NCBI RefSeq assembly: GCF_036346615.1
Contig: NZ_CP107836.1
Span: forward strand, 2,356,001 to 2,420,000
Direction: 5' to 3'
Source: Streptomyces sp. NBC_00523
GTDB lineage: Bacteria > Actinomycetota > Actinomycetes > Streptomycetales > Streptomycetaceae
DNA: 64,000 bases
Shown: piece by piece, positions 33,585 to 43,177 of the stretch
Layout of the letters: every line of letters begins with the position of its first letter
How positions within the stretch are numbered: position 1 is the first letter of the stretch
Translations under genes and position numbers: made by a program
The notes under the pieces: model-generated
What the model was told of the DNA's origin: nothing
What the model saw: the letters and a program-made list of their open reading frames with translations, nothing else
Database searches by the model: none

Positions 33585-34475
33585 TCAGAGCTCCGCGGCC
33601 ACGTAGGCGCGCAGCCAGCTGCGGAAGTCCGGCCCCAGGTCCTCGCGCTCGCAGGCGAGACGGACGATGGCCCGCAGATAGTCGCCGCGGTCGCCGGTGT
33701 CGTAGCGACGGCCCCGGAAGACCACGCCGTGCACCGGGCCGCCGAGCTTCTCGTCGGCGGCGAGCTGCTGGAGCGCGTCGGTCAGCTGGATCTCGCCGCC
33801 CCGGCCCGGCTCGGTCTCGCGCAGCACGGCGAAGACGGCGGGGTCCAGGACATAGCGGCCGATGACCGCGAGGTTGCTGGGGGCGTCGCCCGGCTCCGGC
33901 TTCTCGACCAGCCCGGTGACCCGGACGATGCCGTCCTCGGCGGTGGGCTCCACCGCCGCGCAGCCGTAGAGGTGGCTCTGTTCGGGCGCCACCTCCATCA
34001 GCGCGACGACGCTGCCGCCCTCACGCTCCCGGACCTCGGTCATCCGGGTCAGCAGCGGGTCGCGCGGGTCGATCAGGTCGTCGCCGAGGAGCACCGCGAA
34101 GGGCTCGTCGCCCACATGGGGCTCCGCGCACAGGACGGCGTGGCCGAGGCCGCGCGGGTCGCCCTGGCGGACGTAGTGCATGGTCGCGAGGTCGCTCGAC
34201 TCCTGGACCCGGACCAGCCGCTCGGCGTCGCCCTTGCGGGTCAGCGCCGACTCCAGCTCGTAGTTCCGGTCGAAGTGGTCCTCCAGCGCGCGCTTGTTGC
34301 GCCCGGTGATCATCAGGACGTCGTTCAGCCCCGCGGCGGCGGCCTCCTCCACGACGTACTGGATCGCGGGCTTGTCCACGACCGGCAGCATCTCCTTGGG
34401 AGTCGCCTTCGTCGCCGGCAGGAACCGGGTACCGAGCCCGGCGGCCGGTATGACGGCCTTCTGGATCTTGCGCAT
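33585..34475 (-). CDS. galU: UTP-glucose-1-phosphate uridylyltransferase
   Basis: 296 residues, makes UDP-glucose. GalU motifs: KAVIPAAGLGTRFLPATKATPKEMLP (split here for length: AAGLGTRFLP and TPKEMLPVVDKPAIQYV), MITGRNKRALEDHFDRNYELE, VRQGDPRGLGHAVLCA, VLLGDDLID and GLVEKPEPGDAPSNLAVIGRY. Normal length. It could supply UDP-glucose to GalE about 7 kb away. Followed at 77 bp by the LicC-like gene on the same strand. Start ATG at 34473-34475. Confidence 0.95.
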   Translation of the reverse strand: MRKIQKAVIPAAGLGTRFLPATKATPKEMLPVVDKPAIQYVVEEAAAAGLNDVLMITGRNKRALEDHFDRNYELESALTRKGDAERLVRVQESSDLATMHYVRQGDPRGLGHAVLCAEPHVGDEPFAVLLGDDLIDPRDPLLTRMTEVREREGGSVVALMEVAPEQSHLYGCAAVEPTAEDGIVRVTGLVEKPEPGDAPSNLAVIGRYVLDPAVFAVLRETEPGRGGEIQLTDALQQLAADEKLGGPVHGVVFRGRRYDTGDRGDYLRAIVRLACEREDLGPDFRSWLRAYVAAEL

Positions 34476-34524
34476 GTGGGGGCTTTCGTGTCGGGGGCGG
34501 GAGGGCCCGGCGCCGGGACGCGGC

Positions 34525-34554
34525 CCGGCCGGTCCCGGGAGGGGGACCGGCCGG
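34525..34554 (-). terminator. Terminator hairpin after rne
   Basis: Arms ccggccggtccc and gggaccggccgg, 12 bp perfect, 20 bp past the rne stop and before galU. Confidence 0.65.
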
Positions 34555-34574
34555 ACCGTGTCACGTGAGGCGGA

Positions 34575-37500
34575 TCAGTCCTCGTCGGCCGTGGCCGTGA
34601 CGGCCGGGGCGGTCTGCTGCTCCGCCGCCACCGTCTTCTTCGCCGCCGCCTTCTTGGCCGTCGTCTTCTTCGCGGCCGTCTTCTTGGCCGCGGTCTTCTT
34701 GACCGCCGCCTTCTTGGCCGTGGCCTTCTTGGCGGTCTTGCGGGCCGCCTTCTTGGCCGGGGCAGCCTCGGGCTCCGCCGACGCCTCGGGGGCCTCGGTG
34801 ACCTCGGGGGCCTCCGGGGTCTCCACCACGACGACCGCGGCGTCCTCGGCCCCCGCGGGGGAACCGGCGGGCGCGCTGACCTTACGGGTGGCGCGGCGCC
34901 GGACACGCGGCGGCGCGGCCTGCTCCTCGGCCGGGGCCTCGGCGTGCGCCGCCTCGACCACCGGGTCCTCGGCGGCCACCGGGTCGGGGGCCGCGACGGG
35001 CTCGGCGGCCGGCGCGGGCTCGGCCGGTTCCGCCGGGGCCGCCTCGGTCACGGTCGCCTCGGCCGGGGCCGGGGAGCCCGCCGGGGCGGTCGCCTTCCGG
35101 GTGGCCCGGCGGCGCGTCCGGCCCTGCGGGGCCTCGGCGGGAGCTTCCTCGGCCACCGGCTCCGGGGCCGCGACGGGCTCCGCGACCGGCTCGGCCACGA
35201 TCTCCTCCACCGGGACGGCGGAGGACTTCGGGGCGCCGGCCGGGGCCGATGCCTTGCGGGTCGCCCGGCGGCGGCCGCGGCCGCGTGCGACGGCGGCCTC
35301 GGCCTCGGCGGCGCTGCTGTACAGCTCCTCGTCCGGGACGAACTCGGGCTCGGGCAGGGCCACCGGTGCGGCGACCTCCGCGGCGACCTCGGCCTCGGTC
35401 TCGGCCTCGGTGTGCTCCTGGGCGTGGTCGTGCTCGTGGCCGTGGTCGTGGTCCTGGCCTCCGCCGCGCTTCTTCTTCGAGCGCTTGCCGCCGCCACCGC
35501 CGCCCGCAGACGCGGGCTGCTCCATGTGGACGATGACACCGCGGCCGTTGCAGTGGACGCAGGTCTCGGAGAAGGACTCCAGCAGCCCCTGGCCGACCCG
35601 CTTGCGGGTCATCTGGACCAGGCCCAGCGAGGTGACCTCGGCGACCTGGTGCTTCGTACGGTCGCGGCCCAGGCACTCCAGCAGGCGCCGCAGCACCAGG
35701 TCCCGGTTGGACTCCAGCACCATGTCGATGAAGTCGACCACCACGATGCCGCCGAGGTCGCGCAGCCGCAGCTGGCGCACGATCTCCTCGGCCGCCTCCA
35801 GGTTGTTCTTGGTGACCGTCTCCTCCAGGTTGCCGCCCTGGCCGGTGAACTTGCCGGTGTTGACATCGACCACGACCATCGCCTCGGTCTTGTCGATCAC
35901 CAGCGAGCCGCCGCTCGGCAGGTAGACCTTGCGGTCCAGCGCCTTCATCAGCTGCTCGTCGATCCGGTACGTCGCGAAGATGTCGACCTCGGAGGTCCAC
36001 CGCGACAGCCGGTCCGCCAGGTCGGGCGCCACGTGCGAGACGTAGCCGTGGATGGTCTCCCACGCGTCGTCGCCGCTGACGATGACCTTGGAGAAGTCCT
36101 CGTTGAAGATGTCCCGGACGACCCGGACGGTCATGTCCGGCTCGCCGTAGAGGAGCGTCGGCGCGTTGGAGCTGCCGGTGCTCTTCGCCTTCTTCTGGAT
36201 GTCCTCCCACTGCTGCTGGAGGCGCTCGACGTCACGGCGCAGCTCGTCCTCGCTCGCGCCCTCGGCGGCGGTGCGCACGATGACGCCCGCGTCCTCGGGG
36301 ACGATCTTCTTGAGGATGGTCTTGAGCCGGGCGCGCTCGGTGTCGGGCAGCTTGCGGCTGATCCCGGTCATCGAGCCCTCGGGCACGTAGACCAGGTAGC
36401 GGCCGGGCAGCGAGACCTGGCTGGTCAGGCGGGCGCCCTTGTGGCCGATCGGGTCCTTGGTGACCTGCACCAGGACGGACTGGCCGGACTTGAGCGCGGT
36501 CTCGATACGGCGGGGCCCGTGGGCCATGCCGAGCGCCTCGAAGTTGACCTCACCGGCGTACAGGACGGCGTTGCGGCCCTTGCCGATGTCCACGAAGGCG
36601 GCCTCCATGGACGGCAGCACGTTCTGGACCTTGCCCAGGTAGACGTTGCCGACGTAGCTGGTGGCCTGCTCCTTGTTGACGTAGTGCTCCACGAGCACGT
36701 TGTCCTCAAGAACGCCGATCTGGGTGCGCTCGCCGCTCTGGCGGACGACCATGACGCGCTCGACGGCCTCGCGGCGCGCCAGGAACTCGGCCTCGGTGAT
36801 GATCGGCACCCGGCGGCGGCCCTGCTCGCGGCCCTCGCGGCGGCGCTGCTTCTTGGCCTCCATGCGGGTCGAGCCCTTGATGGACTGGACCTCGTCGAAG
36901 CCGGTACCGGGCTCCCGCTCCTCCTTCTTGCGGGGCTCGCGGACCTTGACGACCGTGCGCTCCGGGTCGTCCGAGCCGTTCTCGCCCTCGGCCACCGCGT
37001 CACCGCTGCGACGACGGCGGCGACGGCGACGGCGGCTGCTGCTCGATCCGGAGGCGCCGGACTCGCGCTCGTCGTCCTCGTCGTCCGCCTCGTCGGCGGA
37101 GTCCTGCGCGGCCTCGGGCTCGTCCTCGGCCCGGTCGGCGTGCTCGTCGTCCGTCTGCTGCTCGGCGCCCTCGTCCTCGGCGGCCTCGCCCCGGCGGCGG
37201 CGACGGCCGCCCCGGCGACGGCGGCGCGACGGGCGGTCGCCGTACTCGTCGGTGTCCTCGCCGTCCTGCTCGGCCTCGGCCGCGGCCTCCGGCTCCTGCT
37301 CGTCCTCGGCCTGCTCCCGCGCCGGGGCGGCGGTCACGGTCTCGGTGGTGTCGGCCTCGGCGGCCTCACCGCGACGGCGGCGACGGCGGCGCGAACCGCC
37401 CTGCGACGCGGTCTCGACGGGCGCGGGCGCCTCCTCTCGGACCGGGGCGGCCTCGTCCTCGGGCTCCTCGTGCGAGGAGGCGGCCGCGGCGGCTGCCGCG

Positions 37501-38762
37501 GTCTCCGGGGTCTGGAACATCGGCTCGGCGAAGACCGGCGCCTGGAAGACGGCGACGGCCGGGCGGGCGGCCCGACGGCCCCGGCGCGCGGGCTCCTCCG
37601 GCTCTGCGGTGAACTCGGGGCGGCCGGCGGCGGCGGTGGCCCGGCGGCGCTGACGGCCGCGCGGGGCGGCCTCCTCGACCTCGACGGGCTCGGCGGCCAG
37701 CTCCTCCACGGCGGCCTCGGGCAGGCTCTCACCGGTCTGGGCGGCCTCTGCGGGCTGCTCGGCGGCGGCCTTCGGCGCACCGGCCGGGGACGAGGCACGG
37801 CGGGTCGCGCGGCGGCGGCCGCGGGGGGCCTCGGCGACGGGCTCGGGGGCCTGGGCCGCCTCGGTGACCTCGTCGGTCTCCTCGGCCTCTTCGGTCTCGG
37901 CGGCGGTCTCCACCGGGGCGGCCTGCGGGGCACCGGCCGGGGCGGAGGCCCTGCGTCGGGTCCGGCCACGGGGGGCCTCGGCGGGCTCGGGAGCGGCCTC
38001 GGCGACCGGCTCGGCGGCAGGCGCCGGGGTCTCCTCGGCCTCCGCCACGACCTCGGCGGCCTTGGGCGCACCGGCGGGCGACGTGGCCTTGCGGACGGCA
38101 CGGCGGCGGCGGGGAGCCTCGGCGGCGGGCTCGGCAGCCGGCTCCGCGACGGGCTCCGCCACGGGGGTCTCCTCGACGATCTCGGCGGACTCGGCCTGCT
38201 CGGCGGCCTTCGGCGCACCGGCGGGCGACGTGGCCTTGCGGACGGCGCGGCGGCGCGGGCGCGCCGGAGCGGCGCTCTCGGCGGCGGGCTCGGGGCTCTC
38301 CACGACGGGGGCCTCCTCAACGATCTCGGCCGGCTCGGCGGCCTTGGGCGCACCGCTCGGGGACGTGGCCTTGCGAACGGCACGGCGGCGGCGGGGAGCC
38401 TCGGCGGCGGGCTCGGCGGCCGCCTCCACGACGGGCTCGGCGGCGGCCGGCTCGGCGGTCACGGGCTCCGCCGTCCCGGCCTGCTCGGCCGCCTTCGGCG
38501 CGCCGGCCGGGGACGTGGCCTTGCGGACCGCACGGCGGCGGGGGCGGGCGGGGGCGGCCTCGGCGGCCGCTTCCGTGCTCGGGGACTCTGCGGCGTCAAC
38601 GGCCGGTATGGCCGACGCGTCGGCGGTGGCCTGCGCCCCGCCCGACGGCGGACCGGCGGGGCGGGAGGCGGCGCGGCGCCTGCGGCGCGGGGGGAGCTTG
38701 TCCCCGGGGGTGTTGTTGTCTTCGGCGTTCCCGGCGGTGCCGGGTTCGTTCGGCTGGGGCAT
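34575..38762 (-). CDS. rne: Ribonuclease E/G with long repeat-rich N- and C-terminal arms
   Basis: 1395 residues. Endoribonuclease of mRNA decay and rRNA processing (RNase ES of Streptomyces). The catalytic core lies centrally, about residues 640-1090: an S1-like start ([19 protein letters not shown], about 670), catalytic [10 protein letters not shown] (about 970) and VVDFIDM (about 1010), and the Zn-link CVHC (about 1070). The 640-residue N-arm has seven copies of a roughly 48-residue unit centred on [19 protein letters not shown], then acidic and Arg clusters ([14 protein letters not shown]). The C-arm has three more copies and ends in a histone H1-like Lys/Ala tail ([18 protein letters not shown]). 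Such arms scaffold partners and bind RNA. ATG at 38760-38762 with GGGAGAAA upstream. Usually adjacent to rplU; here three genes intervene. Confidence 0.97.
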   Translation of the reverse strand: MPQPNEPGTAGNAEDNNTPGDKLPPRRRRRAASRPAGPPSGGAQATADASAIPAVDAAESPSTEAAAEAAPARPRRRAVRKATSPAGAPKAAEQAGTAEPVTAEPAAAEPVVEAAAEPAAEAPRRRRAVRKATSPSGAPKAAEPAEIVEEAPVVESPEPAAESAAPARPRRRAVRKATSPAGAPKAAEQAESAEIVEETPVAEPVAEPAAEPAAEAPRRRRAVRKATSPAGAPKAAEVVAEAEETPAPAAEPVAEAAPEPAEAPRGRTRRRASAPAGAPQAAPVETAAETEEAEETDEVTEAAQAPEPVAEAPRGRRRATRRASSPAGAPKAAAEQPAEAAQTGESLPEAAVEELAAEPVEVEEAAPRGRQRRRATAAAGRPEFTAEPEEPARRGRRAARPAVAVFQAPVFAEPMFQTPETAAAAAAASSHEEPEDEAAPVREEAPAPVETASQGGSRRRRRRRGEAAEADTTETVTAAPAREQAEDEQEPEAAAEAEQDGEDTDEYGDRPSRRRRRGGRRRRRGEAAEDEGAEQQTDDEHADRAEDEPEAAQDSADEADDEDDERESGASGSSSSRRRRRRRRRSGDAVAEGENGSDDPERTVVKVREPRKKEEREPGTGFDEVQSIKGSTRMEAKKQRRREGREQGRRRVPIITEAEFLARREAVERVMVVRQSGERTQIGVLEDNVLVEHYVNKEQATSYVGNVYLGKVQNVLPSMEAAFVDIGKGRNAVLYAGEVNFEALGMAHGPRRIETALKSGQSVLVQVTKDPIGHKGARLTSQVSLPGRYLVYVPEGSMTGISRKLPDTERARLKTILKKIVPEDAGVIVRTAAEGASEDELRRDVERLQQQWEDIQKKAKSTGSSNAPTLLYGEPDMTVRVVRDIFNEDFSKVIVSGDDAWETIHGYVSHVAPDLADRLSRWTSEVDIFATYRIDEQLMKALDRKVYLPSGGSLVIDKTEAMVVVDVNTGKFTGQGGNLEETVTKNNLEAAEEIVRQLRLRDLGGIVVVDFIDMVLESNRDLVLRRLLECLGRDRTKHQVAEVTSLGLVQMTRKRVGQGLLESFSETCVHCNGRGVIVHMEQPASAGGGGGGKRSKKKRGGGQDHDHGHEHDHAQEHTEAETEAEVAAEVAAPVALPEPEFVPDEELYSSAAEAEAAVARGRGRRRATRKASAPAGAPKSSAVPVEEIVAEPVAEPVAAPEPVAEEAPAEAPQGRTRRRATRKATAPAGSPAPAEATVTEAAPAEPAEPAPAAEPVAAPDPVAAEDPVVEAAHAEAPAEEQAAPPRVRRRATRKVSAPAGSPAGAEDAAVVVVETPEAPEVTEAPEASAEPEAAPAKKAARKTAKKATAKKAAVKKTAAKKTAAKKTTAKKAAAKKTVAAEQQTAPAVTATADED
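37620..38535. repeat. Seven-copy repeat array in the 5' part of rne
   Basis: Units begin near 38535, 38395, 38255, 38112, 37968, 37815 and 37665 (minus-strand direction), period about 137-153 bp. Each encodes a basic (R/K)-(A/T)-x-x-PAGAPK knot between acidic Ala/Glu/Pro spacers. The first four copies are nearly identical; later ones diverge. Three related copies lie at about 34850-35280 in the 3' part. Confidence 0.8.
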
Positions 38763-38992
38763 GCGGGCGTTTCTCCCGTCGCGCTCCCGGGCGCCGCACC
38801 TGATTCCGGTCCGGCTCGGTCCGCGGGTGGCCGCGGCACCGCCGTCCGGGGCGCGGGCGCCGCACGGGAGCTGAATCTTGGCTCGCCGGTTCCGTACGCG
38901 ATGTGCGGACGGCCTGGCGAAAGTCTTATGGGTCAGTGCGCGGCCCGGCCCAGGTGGCTCCCGAGCGCGAGGGCTGCGCTACAACGACCGCC

Positions 38993-39817
38993 TTACGCGG
39001 AACCTGCACCTTCCGGCGCCGTCGCGACGGCGGTCCCGGTGGCCGTGGTTGATGCGGCCGGGGCTGCCTCGCGGTCGGGCGCGAGCGGGTCGGTCACCGT
39101 GCCGGACTCCTCGTCGAAGAGCCCCTGCGCCAGCCTGGTCACCGCTGCGGGGACCGGCGGCGCCAGGTCGGCCACAACGCGGAGACCGGACAGGACGTCG
39201 TCAGGCCGTACGGCAGGTGTCACGTGCCGAACAACCAGCCGCAGTATCGCACAGGCCCTGTCACCGGACCTATCAGCCGGAAGATCAAGGGTCTGGAGGT
39301 CGACCACGGCGGAACGGGCGTCGAAGGTCCGCATGCCGTTCTTCGTACGGCGCTCGACCTCGACGGTCTCCGCCGCGTTGAAGGCGGACACGGCCTTCTC
39401 CGCGTCCTCCCGGGTCACCCCGTCGAGGCGGATCTCCCAGACGGAGGCGGTCAGCCGGTCGGCGAGGCCCGAGGTGCGGGCCTCGACGGCGTCCGTGATG
39501 TCCAGGCCGTCCGGCATGGAGTCGTTGAGCAGCTCACGCAGGACACCCGGGTCGCGGGGCTCGGTGAGGGCGATCTCCAGGAACTCGGCCTCGCTGCCCG
39601 TACCGGTGGGGGCGGCGTTGGCGTACGACACCTTGGGGTGGGGGGTGAAGCCCGCCGAATAGGCCATGGGCACCTGGGAGCGGCGCAGCGCCCGCTCGAA
39701 GGCACGCTGGAAGTCGCGGTGGCTGGTGAACCGGAGGCGGCCGCGCTTGGTGTAGCGCAGTCGGATGCGCTGCACCGCCGGTGCGGGCGGCGGGCCTTCG
39801 GGCTGTCGCTTGCCCAG
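38993..39817 (-). CDS. TIGR03936-family radical-SAM-linked protein (DUF2344), CTG start
   Basis: 274 residues. Family typified by [38 protein letters not shown] and [14 protein letters not shown], all present near the N-terminus. The function is unknown but it regularly accompanies the TIGR03960 radical-SAM protein, with which it forms a two-part system; that partner is two genes upstream here. The start that fits the family ([16 protein letters not shown]) is CTG at 39815-39817, preceded at 8 nt by AGGAG (39826-39830). No ATG or GTG shares that ribosome site; GTG at 39775 and an upstream GTG at 39991 are poorer choices. The C-terminal 60 residues are Ala/Pro/Thr-rich. Confidence 0.88.
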   Translation of the reverse strand: MGKRQPEGPPPAPAVQRIRLRYTKRGRLRFTSHRDFQRAFERALRRSQVPMAYSAGFTPHPKVSYANAAPTGTGSEAEFLEIALTEPRDPGVLRELLNDSMPDGLDITDAVEARTSGLADRLTASVWEIRLDGVTREDAEKAVSAFNAAETVEVERRTKNGMRTFDARSAVVDLQTLDLPADRSGDRACAILRLVVRHVTPAVRPDDVLSGLRVVADLAPPVPAAVTRLAQGLFDEESGTVTDPLAPDREAAPAASTTATGTAVATAPEGAGSA

Positions 39818-39896
39818 TGGTTCTTCTCCTCGGTGCGGGGCGGGCGCGGTGGCGCGACGCCCTCGAAATACGGGTGGCCCGGGGGCCCGGTCCGGC

Positions 39897-41114
39897 TCAC
39901 CCCTGCTGTGCGGATTTCTCCGGAAGCGGGGAGAACTCTGGTCCTGGCGCCGCGCTGGGCACGGTCGTTGCACTACCCAGAGTACGCGCAAGGGGGCTTC
40001 CGGGTTCCCCGGGCTCGGGTTCGGCGGGCGCGCCGACCAGGGCGCGCCAGGCGTCGCGCCTGGCCCGGCGCACCGTTTCCCGGGCCGTGCGCAGCGTCTG
40101 GCGGGCCGTGCGGCCCACCGCGCGCAGGGCCCGCCCGGCGGGTGCCAGGAAGGCGTCGCGCACGAAGTGCCCGACCGGGACGCACACCGTGCGGTACGCC
40201 CAGCGCACCGGCGCGGCGATCAGGTTCCGGGCGAGCCAGGCGAGCGCCCGGCCGACCGCCCGGGAGAGGTATCCGGCGACCCGCCAGGCGATGCCGAGCG
40301 CGGCGGCGGTCTCCCGGCCGACCGGGGTCAGGACGCGCCGGTACACCCAGACGACGGGCGTGACGAGAAGCACCACGACCAACCACCGCAGCGCGATCCC
40401 GATGCCCCGGAAGAACGCCTCGATCCCCCGGATCACCAGCTCCAGCGCCCACGCGATGCCGTGGCCCAGCGGGGTAAGGACGGTGCGGTACGCCCAGACG
40501 AGCGGGATCACCACGAGGTACCGGACCAGCCAGGCGACGGCGAGCCCGACGGGCACCAGGACGTACCGCCACAGCAGCACCACCGGCAGGACGAGCAGAA
40601 CGGTGAGCAGCCACTTCAGGGCGGAGCCCAGCCCCCGCAGGGCCGGGACCAGCGCCTCGCGGTACAGCCACCGCAGCCCGTTTCCGAGCGGGGTGAGCAG
40701 ATGCGCGTACGCCCATTGGAGCGGCAGCACGATCCCGTACCGCACCACGGGCACCACGACGTAGCGCCAGAGGGCGACCCACGGCCGGACGAACACCGCG
40801 CGGGCCAGCCAGAACAGGGCGTGTCCCAGCGGGACGCACACGTGCCGCCACAGCCGGCCCGCCGGGATGACCACCAGCACGTCGAAGAGCCAGGCCAGGG
40901 CGCGTCCGAGCGGGCGGAACAGCACCCGTTCGGCGGCCCGGGCGGTGACGACGAGGGCGTCCCACACCATCCGTACCGGCAGGACGACGAGGAGCACCAC
41001 GATCCGGACCGGGATCCGGATCACCGCGGTGAGGCAGCCGTCGCCGCCCTCGTAGTGCGCGGGCGCCTGGTGGGCGCCGTACTCAGGCGGCTTCCGGTGC
41101 TTTCCCTGTTCCAT
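39897..41114 (-). CDS. Repeat-built integral membrane protein of unknown function
   Basis: 405 residues. Made of at least six copies of a unit of about 25-50 residues, consensus [VT]-P-[LV]-G-x-x-[LI]-x-W-L followed by a hydrophobic run and W-[RA]-Y-[VR]-x-V-[LC]: for example VPLGHALFWLARAVFV, VPVGLAVAWLVRYLVV, TPLGHGIAWALELVI and VPVGHFVRDAFL. Each unit ends in WRYV or WAYRTV. The Trp-Arg/Tyr pairs at regular spacing suggest amphipathic, interface-lying or re-entrant helices. N-terminus MEQGKHRKPPEYGAHQ; C-terminus Arg-rich then Pro/Ser-rich. ATG at 41112-41114 (GGGG just upstream); ATG at 41121-41123 is possible. It lies between two genes of a radical-SAM pair. I know no homologue of defined function. 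Confidence 0.85.
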   Translation of the reverse strand: MEQGKHRKPPEYGAHQAPAHYEGGDGCLTAVIRIPVRIVVLLVVLPVRMVWDALVVTARAAERVLFRPLGRALAWLFDVLVVIPAGRLWRHVCVPLGHALFWLARAVFVRPWVALWRYVVVPVVRYGIVLPLQWAYAHLLTPLGNGLRWLYREALVPALRGLGSALKWLLTVLLVLPVVLLWRYVLVPVGLAVAWLVRYLVVIPLVWAYRTVLTPLGHGIAWALELVIRGIEAFFRGIGIALRWLVVVLLVTPVVWVYRRVLTPVGRETAAALGIAWRVAGYLSRAVGRALAWLARNLIAAPVRWAYRTVCVPVGHFVRDAFLAPAGRALRAVGRTARQTLRTARETVRRARRDAWRALVGAPAEPEPGEPGSPLARTLGSATTVPSAAPGPEFSPLPEKSAQQG

Positions 41115-41130
41115 GCACCCCATGACGCGA

Positions 41131-41162
41131 AGGCCCGGTCCGGGGTTTCCCGGACCGGGCCT
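41131..41162 (-). terminator. Terminator hairpin between the radical-SAM gene and the repeat membrane protein
   Basis: Inverted repeat aggcccggtccgg / ccggaccgggcct with a short gggtttc-type loop, 40 bp past the radical-SAM stop. Confidence 0.7.
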
Positions 41163-41201
41163 CGTCACCGAGCTGTCACACGCTCGCGACCGCTTCGCGG
41201 C

Positions 41202-43127
41202 TCACTTCACGACGGTCAGCGGCAGGAGCTTCTTGCCGGTCGGGCCGATCTGGATGCTGGTGTCCATCTGGGGGCACACCCCGCAGTCGAAGCACGGGGT
41301 CCAGCGGCAGTCCTCGACCTCGGTCTCGTCCAGCGAGTCCTGCCAGTCCTCCCAGAGCCAGTCCTTGTCGAGGCCCGAGTCCAGGTGGTCCCAGGGCAGG
41401 ACCTCCTCGTAGGTCCGCTCGCGGGTGGTGTACCAGTCGACGTCGACGCCGAACTCCGGCAGGGTCGCCTCGGCGCTCTTCATCCACAGGTCGTAGCTGA
41501 AGTACTCGCGCCAGCCGTCGAACCGGCCGCCGGCCTCATAGACCGCGCGGATGACGGAGCCGACCCGGCGGTCGCCGCGCGAGAGCAGGCCCTCCACGAT
41601 GCCGGGCTTGCCGTCGTGGTAGCGGAAGCCGATCGAGCGGCCGTACTTCTTGTCGCCGCGGATCTTGTCCCGGAGCTTGCCGAGGCGGGCGTCCGTCTCC
41701 TCGGCGCTGAGCTGCGGCGCCCACTGGAACGGGGTGTGCGGCTTGGGCACGAAGCCGCCGATGGAGACCGTGCAGCGGATGTCGTTCTGGCCGGAGACCT
41801 CGCGGCCCTTGGCGATGACGTTGACCGCCATGTCGCCGATCTGGAGGACGTCCTCGTCGGTCTCGGTGGGCAGGCCGCACATGAAGTACAGCTTCACCTG
41901 GCGCCAGCCGTTGCCGTACGCGGTGGCGACCGTGCGGATCAGGTCCTCCTCCGAGACCATCTTGTTGATGACCTTGCGCATGCGCTCGGAGCCGCCCTCG
42001 GGGGCGAAGGTGAGACCGGAACGGCGACCGTTGCGGGTCAGCTCGTTGGCCAGGTCCACGTTGAACGCGTCCACGCGGGTGGACGGCAGCGAGAGGCCGA
42101 TCTTGTCCTCGGTGTAGCGGTCCGCGAGGCCCTTGGCGATCTCACCGATCTCGGTGTGGTCGGCGGAGGACAGCGAGAGCAGGCCGACCTCCTCGAAGCC
42201 GGTCGCCTTGAGACCCTTCTCCACCATCTCGCCGATGCCGGTGATGCTTCGCTCCCGCACGGGGCGCGTGATCATGCCGGCCTGGCAGAAACGGCAGCCG
42301 CGGGTGCAGCCGCGGAAGATCTCCACGGACATCCGCTCGTGGACGGTCTCGGCGAGCGGGACCAGGGGCTGCTTGGGGTACGGCCACTCGTCCAGGTCCA
42401 TGACGGTGTGCTTGGACACCCGCCACGGCACGCCCGACTTGTTCGGTACGACGCGGCCGATGCGGCCGTCCGGGAGGTACTCCACGTCGTAGAAGCCGGG
42501 GACGTACACGCCGCCGGTCCTCGCGAGGCGGAACAGGACCTCCTCGCGGCCCCCGGGGCGGCCCTCGGCCTTCCAGGCGCGGACGATCTCGGTGATCTCC
42601 AGGACCGCCTGCTCGCCGTCGCCGATGACCGCGCAGTCGATGAACTCCGCGATCGGCTCCGGGTTGAACGCGGCGTGGCCACCCGCGAGCACGATCGGGT
42701 CGTCGATGTCCCGGTCCTTGGCGGCCAGCGGGATGCCGGCCAGGTCCAGGGCGGTGAGCATGTTGGTGTAGCCCAGCTCGGTGGAGAAGCTGAGCCCGAA
42801 GACGTCGAACGCCTTGACCGGGCGGTGGCTGTCCACGGTGAACTGCGGCACCTGGTGCTCGCGCATCAGCGCTTCGAGGTCCGGCCAGACGCTGTAGGTG
42901 CGCTCGGCGAGGACGCCCTGGCGCTCGTTGAGTACCTCGTACAGGATCATGACGCCCTGGTTGGGCAGCCCGACCTCGTACGCGTCCGGGTACATCAGTG
43001 CCCAGCGGACGTCGCACTCGTCCCACGGCTTGACGGTGGAGTTCAGCTCACCGCCGACGTACTGGATGGGCTTCTGCACATGCGGGAGCAGAGCTTCGAG
43101 CTGTGGGAAGACCGAATCGACAGACAT
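41202..43127 (-). CDS. TIGR03960-family radical SAM protein with B12-binding-like N-domain
   Basis: 641 residues. The N-terminal 230 residues are a cobalamin-binding-like domain (VGLPNQGVMILYEVLNER, VFGLSFSTELGYTNML, VLAGGHAAFNPEP, without the canonical DxHxxG). The radical-SAM core has the 4Fe-4S motif GCTRGCRFCQAG (CxxxCxxC, about residue 278). The C-terminus has a second Cys cluster (CRWTPCFDCGVCPQMD) that could hold another cluster. It works with the TIGR03936 protein; the modified substrate is unknown, but linkage to rne-rplU-rpmA suggests RNA or ribosome. ATG at 43125-43127 (MSVDSVFPQLEALLPHV) chosen, as homology starts there. Confidence 0.93.
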   Translation of the reverse strand: MSVDSVFPQLEALLPHVQKPIQYVGGELNSTVKPWDECDVRWALMYPDAYEVGLPNQGVMILYEVLNERQGVLAERTYSVWPDLEALMREHQVPQFTVDSHRPVKAFDVFGLSFSTELGYTNMLTALDLAGIPLAAKDRDIDDPIVLAGGHAAFNPEPIAEFIDCAVIGDGEQAVLEITEIVRAWKAEGRPGGREEVLFRLARTGGVYVPGFYDVEYLPDGRIGRVVPNKSGVPWRVSKHTVMDLDEWPYPKQPLVPLAETVHERMSVEIFRGCTRGCRFCQAGMITRPVRERSITGIGEMVEKGLKATGFEEVGLLSLSSADHTEIGEIAKGLADRYTEDKIGLSLPSTRVDAFNVDLANELTRNGRRSGLTFAPEGGSERMRKVINKMVSEEDLIRTVATAYGNGWRQVKLYFMCGLPTETDEDVLQIGDMAVNVIAKGREVSGQNDIRCTVSIGGFVPKPHTPFQWAPQLSAEETDARLGKLRDKIRGDKKYGRSIGFRYHDGKPGIVEGLLSRGDRRVGSVIRAVYEAGGRFDGWREYFSYDLWMKSAEATLPEFGVDVDWYTTRERTYEEVLPWDHLDSGLDKDWLWEDWQDSLDETEVEDCRWTPCFDCGVCPQMDTSIQIGPTGKKLLPLTVVK

Positions 43128-43177
43128 CGCGAACTTTCGAGAGCCGGCAGGGGTGACCATCCAGCGTACCTCGCTGC

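Noticed and set aside
37620..38535. CRISPR-like or mobile repeat array in rne
   Set aside because: Repeats are coding, in frame with period about 144 bp and gradual divergence, so they are protein repeats.
34944..39662. A 1572-codon plus-strand frame opposite rne
   Set aside because: Gly/Leu/Arg repeats mirror the rne repeats; no start signal and no homology; rne motifs are clear on the minus strand.
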